Shown here: positions 44,968 to 52,921 of the stretch, in pieces
How the letters are laid out: every line of letters begins with the position of its first letter
How positions within the stretch are numbered: the stretch's first letter is position 1
Source of the DNA: Pyrinomonadaceae bacterium
GTDB taxonomy: Bacteria > Acidobacteriota > Blastocatellia > Pyrinomonadales > Pyrinomonadaceae
Assembly: GCA_021228405.1 (NCBI GenBank)
Contig: JAJQRF010000010.1
Location: 62,001-126,000 of the forward strand
Direction: 5' to 3'
DNA length: 64,000 nt
Translations under genes and position numbers: made by a program
The notes under the pieces: model-generated
Told to the model about the DNA's origin: nothing
What the model saw: the letters and a program-made list of their open reading frames with translations, nothing else
Databases searched by the model: none

Positions 44968-45135
44968 TTCCGTTCTCCTTTTTTTGTAACAAGGATTGTG
45001 AAAACCGTTTTAATTTATTTTCGGTTATGTTAAAATCTCATCTTTACGGTTATCCGCCCTATACAATAAATTTCAGACCTGAAAATAGTCCTTTGTTTTC
45101 TGTTAGAAGATTCTTAGAAAATTATTAGGGAGCGT
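44968..45135. promoter_or_regulatory. divergent intergenic region
   Basis: 168 bp between the acidic-protein gene and the wHTH-STAND regulator, AT-rich, holding both ribosome sites. Both genes must start here. No clear -35/-10 pair was identified; the shared region makes regulation of the operon by the regulator plausible. Confidence 0.4.
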
Positions 45136-47895
45136 ATGTCATTCAAAACAAACAATTTCGAGTTTGACGACTTTTCTCTCGATACGATTGAAAAAGTTTT
45201 ATTGCGCAAAGGAAAACCTGTTCAGATCACTCCGAAAGCCTTTGAACTTCTGCAGATTCTCGTAGAAAATCATCATCATCTGGTCGAAAAATCGGTCTTG
45301 ATGAATACTGTCTGGAAGGAAAGTTTCGTCGAAGAAGGCAATGTCACTTTTACCGTCTGGCAGTTGCGAAATGTCCTCGAAGACGACCGCCATCATCCGC
45401 GTTTTATCGAAACCGTGCCCAAACGCGGTTATCGTTTCATCGGCAATGTGCGGGAAATCCGATCTGAAAACAAGCCGCTTTCGGAAATTTCTTTTGAGCC
45501 GATTCCCTACAAGCCGGCAAATTTCCTGAATCAGGATTTCTTAAATACCGAACAAAATCTGAATTTTTCCGCTTTCCCGGAAAACGATCCTGATACTCAA
45601 ACCGGTCAAACGACGATTTCGATTTCGGGACATAAAACTCTTTTCGGACGGACTTCCGAGATCGAAGCGATTGACGATCTGTTGAAACGCGAAGATGTCA
45701 GATTGATTTCGCTGACTGGAATCGGAGGTTCGGGAAAAACGAGTTTGGCGCGTGTCGTCGCCGAAAGATGCCGCGAATATTTTCCCGATAATATTTATTT
45801 TGTTGAGCTTGTGCCGATATTCGATGCCGATTTTGTCGTTCCCGCCATCGCGCAGACGCTCGACGTAAAGGAATCGGGCAACAAGTCTTTGCAGGAAACT
45901 TTGCAGAGTTTTTTGTCGAAAAGAAAAACCCTGCTGATTTTGGATAATTTTGAGCAGGTAATTTCAGCCGCGCCGATTCTTTCAAAGATCATTTCCGCAA
46001 CTTCTTACTTGAAGATTTTGGTGACAAGTCGCGCTTCGCTCCGGCTTTCGATTGAAAACGAAAAGATCGTTTCCCCGCTCGAAGTTCCGTTCTTCGGGAT
46101 CGATAAAAAGCATTTTGCGGAATTGGCGCAGTTTTCATCGGTGCAAATGTTTGTCGAACGGGCGCAAACGGTCAAGCCTAATTTCGTTTTGAATGAAAGA
46201 AATGCGCAGGACATTGGAGAAATCTGTGCACGTCTGGACGGGTTGCCTTTAGCTTTGGAGCTTGCGGCGGCGAGAATCAGGCTTCTCAAACCGTCGGCGA
46301 TCCTGAAACGGTTGGAAAACCGTCTGCAATTGCTGACTTCGGGAAGCAAGGATTTGCCGGCACGTCAGCAAACCCTGCGCGATACCATCGAATGGAGCTA
46401 CGAGCTTTTGACCGAGCAGGAAAAGAACATTTTCAGACAAGTTTCCGTTTTTGCGGGTGGATTTTACGCCGAAACCGTCGAAGCCGTTTGTGAAAATCCG
46501 CAAAACGGCACGGAAATTCTTGATGGTTTGGAATCTTTGCTCACGAACAATCTGCTTGTTCAAACGGAAGATATGGACGGCGAAACGCGTCTGTCGATGC
46601 TTGAAACAATCAGAGAATTTGCGTCCGAAAAACTTGCCGAAAATGCCGTGGCGGAAAAAACCATTCGCCAGCGTCACGCCGAATATTTTTTGAACTACGC
46701 GAAAAAGATCGAACGCGAAGTCGTTGGAGTGAAGCAGGTTTTTCTGCTTAATCAAATGGAAGCCGAGCGCGACAATTTTCGGGCGGCAATGACTTGGTTT
46801 CAGGATACTTCAAATGAAAACGAGCTGAAACTCGCCGCTTCGCTCGCGCCTTTGTGGTCGTTTCGCGGTTATTTGAGCGAAGGAATCGAACGTTTGAGCG
46901 CAGTTTTGGCAAGAAATCCTAACGCTTCGACCGCCGTTCGTGCCAAAGCGTCGGCGTGGCTCGGACAATTGATCTGGGTCAAAGGCGATTACGTCAAAGC
47001 GATCGAAGTTTGCGAAAACGCGCTTCGATTGGCGAATGAAATCGATTACCCGATCATTGCCGCGCTCGCCAATTTCATTCTCGGAATGTCGCATTGGTAT
47101 AAATATAATGATTCGGAAACTGCAATTTCGCACCTCGAAACGGGTTTGGCACTTTACCGAAAGCTCGAATTCGATTCGGGAATCGTGTTTATGCTCGTCG
47201 TGCTTGCCGCCATCGCGCAATCGAAAGGCGAATTGCTCAAAGCCGAAGAATTTTTAAAGGAAAGTTTCGCGGCGGCTGAAAGAACCGAAAATAATCTCGC
47301 GCTTTCGATCGCCAAAGTAAACTACGGGCGTTTGGAAATCGCCAAAGGAAACCTCGAACGCGCCAAAGAACTTTGCCGCGACAGCTTAAAACTTCGCGGC
47401 GAGATTTCCGACCGTTGGGGTTTGGTGCAATGCCTCGAACCTTTGACGAATATTGCTTTGAAAGAAGGAAATGCACGTCACGCCGCGAAAATGCTCGGCG
47501 CGATCGACGTTTTGCTCGAATCGCTCGGCGCGTCGCCGCCTTTGATTCTTCGCGCCGACCACGAACCGAACATCGCCGCCGCCCGCAAATTTCTCGATGA
47601 AAAAACATTCGATGAATTTTTCAATTCAGGTCGCAAACTGGCAACCGCCGAAATCGTCGAACTCGCTTTCGATGACAGTTTCAGCAATGAAAATTCGTCC
47701 GCGCAATTATCAAACGACACGAAAATTGCTCAAGAAAACACAACGAAAACCGATATTCACACAAACACAAAAGGAGAATCTGAAATTCTTGATAAAAAAC
47801 CGCCCGAAAGCAATTTTACTTTTATAATCATTGCCTCGGTCTTCGTTGTTATCTTGCTAATTTCGATTTTTCTCTATTATTTGCTTCGCACTTAA
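45136..47895 (+). CDS. wHTH - NB-ARC - TPR regulator with C-terminal membrane anchor
   Basis: 919 residues, AGGGAG before the ATG. Residues 1-105 are an OmpR-type winged helix (Trans_reg_C): I-T-P-K-A-F-E-L-L-Q-I-L-V-E-N, V-W-Q-L-R-N-V-L and the wing K-R-G-Y-R-F. A STAND ATPase follows: Walker A G-I-G-G-S-G-K-T-S at 195-203, Walker B L-L-I-L-D-N-F-E-Q, and G-L-P-L-A-L-E-L-A-A-A-R as the GxP motif. Residues about 480-870 are TPR-like helices. A single membrane helix (FIIIASVFVVILLISIFLYYLL) ends the protein, so the DNA-binding head would act from the membrane, as in CadC but with the helix at the other end. Divergent from the four-gene operon by 168 bp. Confidence 0.85.
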   Translation: MSFKTNNFEFDDFSLDTIEKVLLRKGKPVQITPKAFELLQILVENHHHLVEKSVLMNTVWKESFVEEGNVTFTVWQLRNVLEDDRHHPRFIETVPKRGYRFIGNVREIRSENKPLSEISFEPIPYKPANFLNQDFLNTEQNLNFSAFPENDPDTQTGQTTISISGHKTLFGRTSEIEAIDDLLKREDVRLISLTGIGGSGKTSLARVVAERCREYFPDNIYFVELVPIFDADFVVPAIAQTLDVKESGNKSLQETLQSFLSKRKTLLILDNFEQVISAAPILSKIISATSYLKILVTSRASLRLSIENEKIVSPLEVPFFGIDKKHFAELAQFSSVQMFVERAQTVKPNFVLNERNAQDIGEICARLDGLPLALELAAARIRLLKPSAILKRLENRLQLLTSGSKDLPARQQTLRDTIEWSYELLTEQEKNIFRQVSVFAGGFYAETVEAVCENPQNGTEILDGLESLLTNNLLVQTEDMDGETRLSMLETIREFASEKLAENAVAEKTIRQRHAEYFLNYAKKIEREVVGVKQVFLLNQMEAERDNFRAAMTWFQDTSNENELKLAASLAPLWSFRGYLSEGIERLSAVLARNPNASTAVRAKASAWLGQLIWVKGDYVKAIEVCENALRLANEIDYPIIAALANFILGMSHWYKYNDSETAISHLETGLALYRKLEFDSGIVFMLVVLAAIAQSKGELLKAEEFLKESFAAAERTENNLALSIAKVNYGRLEIAKGNLERAKELCRDSLKLRGEISDRWGLVQCLEPLTNIALKEGNARHAAKMLGAIDVLLESLGASPPLILRADHEPNIAAARKFLDEKTFDEFFNSGRKLATAEIVELAFDDSFSNENSSAQLSNDTKIAQENTTKTDIHTNTKGESEILDKKPPESNFTFIIIASVFVVILLISIFLYYLLRT

Positions 47896-47942
47896 ATTGA
47901 AAGTTTTGCCGAAATATTCTTTAAATATTATCCGAAACTCAT

Positions 47943-48049
47943 CTGACAAATATTTTTTTAAGCGTTCAAAGTCCCGCCTTCAGGCGGCTTTATCTAAGCG
48001 AAAAGCATTCTCAAGGAGGGACTCTGAACGCTCTCCGATTATTTGTCAG
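47943..48049. repeat. 107-bp inverted-repeat element, MITE-like
   Basis: Termini CTGACAAAT (47943) and ATTTGTCAG (48049) are inverted. Inside, AGCGTTCAAAGTCCC pairs with GGGACTCTGAACGCT, and CCGCCTTCAGGCGG makes a local hairpin. No reading frame. Between the regulator stop and msrB. Confidence 0.75.
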
Positions 48050-48156
48050 GTAAATTCTAAACAAACCCGGAATTTGCAACGCAGAATCTGCATCTAAATA
48101 ATATATTTTTGAATATTGCCGATTTTTTTGTCAGTATTGAATTGGAGATGAAATTT

Positions 48157-48636
48157 ATGACACCTGAAACACAAAAAGAAGGAAGAATTTATTCTGAAAG
48201 CGGTTTCGACATTACGCCGTTGGATGCGGAAACACGAAATCATCTGGCGCAGGATTTGGATGCCGAAGCTTACCGCGTTTTGATCGACCACGGAACGGAA
48301 GCACCTTTCTGCGGAAACTTGACCGACAACAAAGAAGACGGAACTTACGCCTGCAAACTCTGCGGACTTCCGCTTTTTTCGTCGGATTCAAAGTTTAATT
48401 CGGGCACGGGCTGGGCTTCGTTTTATCAGCCTTTCGACAAGGAACATTTGAAAAACATTCGCGATACGAGTTACGGAATGGTCAGAATCGAAATCCGCTG
48501 TGCCCGTTGCGACGGTCATCAGGGACACGTTTTCCCCGACGGTCCGCCGCCGACAGGTTATCGTTACTGTCTAAATTCCGCCTCGCTCAACTTTTTCCCG
48601 AAAGGCGAAGAAGTCCCGCAGAAAGCGGAAATTTAG
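48157..48636 (+). CDS. msrB: peptide-methionine (R)-S-oxide reductase
   Basis: 159 residues from the ATG at 48157 (GGAG 9 bp upstream; a longer frame from 48109 has no site). Repairs oxidised methionine. The Zn site is C-K-L-C and [12 protein letters not shown] is the substrate pocket; [17 protein letters not shown] is conserved; the catalytic Cys is in R-Y-C-L-N-S-A-S-L. No recycling Cys at the usual position near G-W, so the partner reductant may act directly. No signal peptide; cytosolic. Followed by a strong terminator. Confidence 0.95.
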   Translation: MTPETQKEGRIYSESGFDITPLDAETRNHLAQDLDAEAYRVLIDHGTEAPFCGNLTDNKEDGTYACKLCGLPLFSSDSKFNSGTGWASFYQPFDKEHLKNIRDTSYGMVRIEIRCARCDGHQGHVFPDGPPPTGYRYCLNSASLNFFPKGEEVPQKAEI

Positions 48637-48656
48637 AGAGTAAAAGTTAAAAATTT

Positions 48657-48697
48657 AAGAGTGCCCTGATTCGTTTTCCGTCAAGGCACTCTTTTTT
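48657..48697 (+). terminator. intrinsic terminator after msrB
   Basis: AAGAGTGCC pairs with GGCACTCTT, followed by TTTTATT. A strong stem. Confidence 0.85.
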
Positions 48698-49394
48698 ATT
48701 TATTTTTAATCTCAAACGAGTTAAAACATCTGCCCGCTATAAACGCGAATAAAGACGAATCAATGATAAATGCAATTGAAGAGCGGACTTAAATTCTTAC
48801 ACTTTAAATTTAGCTTATATCATTTATTTGAAAATTCGCTGACGGTTTCCTGCTCCGAACCACATTTATCAAATAAAAAACCGAAATTTTCAAACTATCG
48901 GGAAACAAAAGTATTTTTCGGTTGATAACGCTTATATATCTTATGTTTTTGCGCAGACTTGTTCGATTGGCGGAAAAACATCAGGTTTAACTGCAAAATA
49001 TATAATTATTTTGCGTCACATTTTACAAGTCGAATTTAAAGTCTCCCAACTTGCCTGTAAATTCTACGAATCAGCTTGTTTTCGGGAACTTTTATTAATT
49101 AAAAATTCAGCTTGACTGTTTGTTTTCTGTGTTTTAAGTGCAGAAAAAAACAGCTTCGTTCATTTTGGTTGAAATTTAACCTTTGACCGGAAAAATTCGC
49201 TTTTCCGGTTTAACTACCCTTTTTTCGGCTTTTACCGTGTGGACATTTTTCGCCCGATTTCCAAATGTGCAGACGGTTTAAGGCTCGAAAAAGTTAAAGC
49301 AAATCAACCACCTGAGAAACAGAAGACCAGGGAATTCTTCCAACTAATCTTCCAAAATCTTTGGTGTCAACAAAAAACTTAGGAGCTTATAAAA
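48698..49394. other. 697-bp gap without a recognised gene
   Basis: AT-rich, no frame with family resemblance. A small hairpin ACCGGAAAA/TTTTCCGGT lies at 49186-49209. AGGAG precedes the next ATG. The long leader could hold an RNA or an extended promoter, but nothing could be named. Confidence 0.5.
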
Positions 49395-49901
49395 ATGAAA
49401 AAACAAACGATTATAATTACTTTGGTTTTGATGATGCTCGGCGCATTTTCAATTTCGGCAACGGCACAGGCAACGCACAGCGTTTGGACGAACGACAACG
49501 GATTGGTGATTCGTGACGCGCAAACGGGTTGTTCGTATCAATCGTTACGAGCTTTCGATATGGCGACTTCGTGGACGGAACCCGCGCCCCCGACTTACCC
49601 CGCAGTGGCGCATTTTCGCGGAGTTTCAAAGGCTTACGCTTATTCTTCGGCTTGCAACACGGATCATTTTTACGAATTTCGCTTAGTCCGCGCTTCGTCA
49701 ACAACGGTCGATGATATTGTCGGACGCTGGAATGTCTATCGTGACAATGTTCTGGTCTGCAACGGATGCGCCGGAACCGCTTACGGTTTGAGCCAAGCGG
49801 CAGGTGTCGGAAATTATTACAAGGTTTACATTGACGATCCCGTTTTCGGTCCGCAAACGTGGCTCTATTCGGGCTATATCGATCAGCGTAAGGACTTCTA
49901 A
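49395..49901 (+). CDS. secreted hypothetical protein
   Basis: 168 residues. Signal peptide MKKQTIIITLVLMMLGAFSI ends near ATAQA. The mature protein has four Cys (in T-G-C-S-Y, S-A-C-N-T and C-N-G-C-A), likely in disulfides. Aromatic and Gly/Thr-rich, predicted beta. Not recognised. AGGAG lies 11 bp before the ATG. It stands alone, with a long upstream gap and a bidirectional terminator downstream. Confidence 0.75.
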   Translation: MKKQTIIITLVLMMLGAFSISATAQATHSVWTNDNGLVIRDAQTGCSYQSLRAFDMATSWTEPAPPTYPAVAHFRGVSKAYAYSSACNTDHFYEFRLVRASSTTVDDIVGRWNVYRDNVLVCNGCAGTAYGLSQAAGVGNYYKVYIDDPVFGPQTWLYSGYIDQRKDF

Positions 49902-49940
49902 ACTTAAAGTTTATCCGTTGCTTTCGAGGAACGGTAAATA

Positions 49941-50000
49941 AAAAACGCGGCGTGTGAAGATATATAAAAATATCGGCAAATCTTCACACACCGCGTTTTT
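49941..50000. terminator. bidirectional terminator
   Basis: Arms AAAAACGCGGCGTGTGAAGA (49941-49960) and TCTTCACACACCGCGTTTTT (49981-50000) pair over 20 bp with one mismatch and are flanked by A- and T-runs, so it can serve both the plus-strand gene and the minus-strand operon. Confidence 0.8.
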
Positions 50001-50013
50001 GTTTTGTTTCGGA

Positions 50014-50074
50014 GTCCGACAAACTTCAGTTTGTCGTTTGCTTCAGCAAAGCAACAAACTGTAGTTTGTTGGAC
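50014..50074. repeat. palindromic repeat of the CAAACTTCAGTTTG family
   Basis: GTCCGACAAACTTCAGTTTG pairs with CAAACTGTAGTTTGTTGGAC. It matches the cores at 9801 and 10159. It lies past the stop of the amidohydrolase at 50096. Confidence 0.75.
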
Positions 50075-50095
50075 AGTTTTATATTGAAAAACCTA

Positions 50096-51463
50096 TTATT
50101 TTCTGTCTTTAAATGCGTCGTATAATTCCGTGTGACGACTGGTTAAAGGTAAAAGACGACCGTTGATAAATAAATATCTGACGTTCGTGCGCGGGTCTAA
50201 CAAATCTCCGTCCGTGACCACGATATTTGCGATTTTTCCCTGCTCGATCGAACCGACTTTATCGGAAATTCCAAGAATTTGCGCGGGATAAAGCGTGACG
50301 GATTTGAGTGCGTCTTCCTTCGACAAACCGTAACCGCCCGCAACGCCCGCCTGATACGGAAGATCGCGGACATTTGCGCCGTCGTCGCCGGTCGAAATCG
50401 CAAATTGGACACCTGCCTTCTGCATTTTCGACGGTGCTTCAAATAAATAATCGTAAGCATCGTCGTCGCGCACGGGCAAGCTGAACATATTCGTGTAAAC
50501 AACCGCGATATTGTTCTTTTTCAAACCGTCCGCCGCTTTCCAGGCTTCCTGTCCGCCGACGATGATTCCTTTGACCTTCATTTCTTCGACAAATTTGATG
50601 ACTCCGCGAATATCTCTTTCGCGTTCAGCCGTAAAAATGATCGGTTTTTCGCCGCGAATATACGGAATCATCGCTTCGAGATTGAGATTGACTTTCGGAA
50701 ACGGCAAAGTTTTATCCTTTGCGTAGGCTTCTTTCGCCAAATTATAAGTTTCGGCTTCTTTGATCGCTTTTTTAATGTCCTCGAGTTGAGTATCGCGGCG
50801 TTTTACCGCTTCGTTAAAATCGACGATTTGCGGTCCCGTGATCGGATTGAATCCGCCGAAAGTCGAGATGCGCGGAAAATTCATCACGAGCCCGAATTCG
50901 GGAACGAAAGACATTTCGGATTGCGTTGCACCGTTCAAATTAATGATCGCGGCTTGTCCTGCAACGATTCCGCCCGTCGGCATCGAAAGCACGGTCGTTA
51001 TGCCATTAACGCGGGTCACGTTGATATGCGCCGAATGCGGGTTGATTCCCTTGATGGCTTTGGCATTGGCGTTGATATTTCCCGTTTCCGCCACGTCAAC
51101 CGACGCATTCAAACCGCCCGAGATTTCGACGAGTCCCATATTCGTCGCCGCGTCGATCATTCCCGGGTAAACGCTCAAACCTTTTCCGTCGATTCGTTCC
51201 GCGCCCGAAGGAATCGAAACATTTGCACCGACGGCGGCGATTTTTCCGTTTTGAATCACGACCGTTCCGTTCTCGATCACCGCGCCCGAAACAGTCACGA
51301 CTCTTGCGCCGATGATCGCAAAAGTTCCCGCCTTACCCGTTAAATTTTGCTGTGTCCCGCCGCTTTGCGCGTTGACGGTAAACATTGAACAGTAAGCGGT
51401 AAGCAGAAGAAAAGCGAAAGTTTTGAATAATTTTGAATTTTGAATTTTGAATTTTGAATTCAT
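50096..51463 (-). CDS. exported amidohydrolase-like protein lacking the HxH motif
   Basis: 455 residues, third gene of the operon; its ATG (51463) overlaps the preceding stop as TAATG. The N-terminal residues M-N-S-K-F-K-I-Q-N-S-K-L are encoded by a 9-bp simple repeat (51428-51462). Signal-peptide-like stretch to about V-N-A-Q. The composite beta domain (A-R-V-V-T-V-S-G-A-V-I-E-N-G-T-V) and TIM barrel are present, and the C-terminal Y-P-A-Q-I-L-G-I-S-D-K-V-G-S-I-E-Q-G-K is typical. But the first metal motif reads Y-P-G-M-I-D-A-A-T-N where active enzymes have D-x-H-x-H, so metal-dependent hydrolysis is doubtful. It may pair with the active homologue next door. Confidence 0.82.
   Translation of the reverse strand: MNSKFKIQNSKLFKTFAFLLLTAYCSMFTVNAQSGGTQQNLTGKAGTFAIIGARVVTVSGAVIENGTVVIQNGKIAAVGANVSIPSGAERIDGKGLSVYPGMIDAATNMGLVEISGGLNASVDVAETGNINANAKAIKGINPHSAHINVTRVNGITTVLSMPTGGIVAGQAAIINLNGATQSEMSFVPEFGLVMNFPRISTFGGFNPITGPQIVDFNEAVKRRDTQLEDIKKAIKEAETYNLAKEAYAKDKTLPFPKVNLNLEAMIPYIRGEKPIIFTAERERDIRGVIKFVEEMKVKGIIVGGQEAWKAADGLKKNNIAVVYTNMFSLPVRDDDAYDYLFEAPSKMQKAGVQFAISTGDDGANVRDLPYQAGVAGGYGLSKEDALKSVTLYPAQILGISDKVGSIEQGKIANIVVTDGDLLDPRTNVRYLFINGRLLPLTSRHTELYDAFKDRK
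51428..51462. repeat. 9-bp simple repeat forming a gene start
   Basis: Four copies of TTTTGAATT in tandem lie in the first codons of the amidohydrolase gene and encode N-S-K-F-K-I-Q-N-S-K. Such repeats are normally intergenic; here translation runs through it. Confidence 0.75.
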
Positions 51464-52860
51464 TACCGGTTTCCTCCGTCAGTTTGGTCTGCGTCGTCGC
51501 GGTCTGCGATGCGTTTTTCGCCCGGAACTTTCGGCGGAGTTCCGCCGCTTCCGGGTGCTTTGTTGGCATCCAATTTTTCGAGTTCGGTTCTTTCCTTTTC
51601 GAGTTCGGCACGTTTTGCAATATCTTTGTTGCGGTCGAAATAAACTTCGCCTTCGATCATCGTCGTTTCGACACGTGCATACGGGCTGAAAGGATGTTCG
51701 CTCCAGATGACGAGATCGGCATCTTTTCCGACTTCGATTGAACCCGTTCTTTTATCGATCCCGAGTTGTTTGGCAGGATTGAAGGTAATCATTTTCAAAG
51801 CTTCTTCTTCGGGAACGTTGCCGTATTTCATAACTTTGGCGGCATCGATGTTCAAGCGGCGCATCCGCTCGTCCGAATCGGAATTGATCGAAACCAACAC
51901 ACCGTTTTTCCAGAGAATCGCGGCGTTATACGGAATCGCGTCGTAAGCTTCGAGCTTGTAGCCCCAATAATCCGCAAAGATCGAAACGCCCGTTCCGCGT
52001 TTGGCGATTTCCGGCGCGATCTTGTAAGCTTCGAGTCCGTGTTGAAGCGTCGCGACTTTGAAACCGAATTCGTCCGCCAAAAGAAGCAGATTCAGATGTT
52101 CGTCCGAACGGTAGCCGTGCGCGTGAACGAGCCGTTTGCCTTCGAGAATTTCAACCAGCGGTTCGAGTTCCAAATCTTTGCGCGGCGGAACTTTCGTTTT
52201 TTTCGCTTTGTAATCGTCCCAAGCCTGTTTGTAATCCTTTGCCCGCAAAAAAGCGTCGCGCATCGTTTCGACAACGCCCATTCGCGTGCGCGGATAGCGC
52301 GGAGTTTGTCCCTGAATCTGAAAATTCGAGCGTTTGACGTTTTCGCCCATTGCGAATTTGATTCCCGGCGGCGCGTCCGCGATCACGAAATCCTCGACGG
52401 GTTTTCCGTATTTGAATTTGACGGTCGAATTTTGTCCGCCGATCGAATTTGCCGAGCCGTGCAAGAGATTTGCCGACGTTACGCCGCCCGCAAGTGCGCG
52501 GTAAATGGCAATATCGTGCGGATTTAGAACGTCGCGCACGTTCGTCATCGAAGTCACCGAAAACGAACCTTCATTGATCGCGTCGAGCATCGTGTGCGAG
52601 TGTGCATCGACGATTCCGGGCGTGACAAATTTCCCGCTCGCATCGAAAATCTGTGCATTTGCCGCCGCTTTCAGATTCTTGCCGATTTTCGTTATCTTGC
52701 CGTTTTGAATCAAAATGTCGGTGTTTTCCAGAGTGCCTTTCGCGGCGGTCATAACGGTCGCATTTTTTACCAAAACTTCGGTTTTCGATTGCGCGAAAAC
52801 GATTGCCGGCGAAATCGAAACGATTGAAATCATTAACAGAAAGACGAATAATTTTCTCAT
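51463..52860 (-). CDS. exported metal-dependent amidohydrolase
   Basis: 465 residues; signal peptide MRKLFVFLLMISIVSISPAIVFAQ. The first metal motif is intact: P-G-I-V-D-A-H-S-H. Further ligands: H-A-H-G, then L-Q-H-G near 265, and the terminal Asp in S-I-N-S-D-S-D-E. The imidazolonepropionase-type C-terminus is N-P-A-K-Q-L-G-I-D-K-R-T-G-S-I-E-V-G-K-D-A-D-L-V. The substrate is unknown; family members hydrolyse cyclic amides, dipeptides or similar. A 60-residue Lys/Glu/Gly-rich tail follows. The only member of the trio with a complete metal site. Confidence 0.88.
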   Translation of the reverse strand: MRKLFVFLLMISIVSISPAIVFAQSKTEVLVKNATVMTAAKGTLENTDILIQNGKITKIGKNLKAAANAQIFDASGKFVTPGIVDAHSHTMLDAINEGSFSVTSMTNVRDVLNPHDIAIYRALAGGVTSANLLHGSANSIGGQNSTVKFKYGKPVEDFVIADAPPGIKFAMGENVKRSNFQIQGQTPRYPRTRMGVVETMRDAFLRAKDYKQAWDDYKAKKTKVPPRKDLELEPLVEILEGKRLVHAHGYRSDEHLNLLLLADEFGFKVATLQHGLEAYKIAPEIAKRGTGVSIFADYWGYKLEAYDAIPYNAAILWKNGVLVSINSDSDERMRRLNIDAAKVMKYGNVPEEEALKMITFNPAKQLGIDKRTGSIEVGKDADLVIWSEHPFSPYARVETTMIEGEVYFDRNKDIAKRAELEKERTELEKLDANKAPGSGGTPPKVPGEKRIADRDDADQTDGGNR

Positions 52861-52921
52861 CTTTATATATCCTTGTTTTTTCCTAACTTTTAATTTTCAA
52901 CTTTTACTTTATTAACTCAAA

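Noticed and set aside
48698-49394. Riboswitch or RNA gene in the long gap
   Set aside because: Only a small hairpin was seen; no known aptamer core or tRNA-like fold could be recognised by eye.
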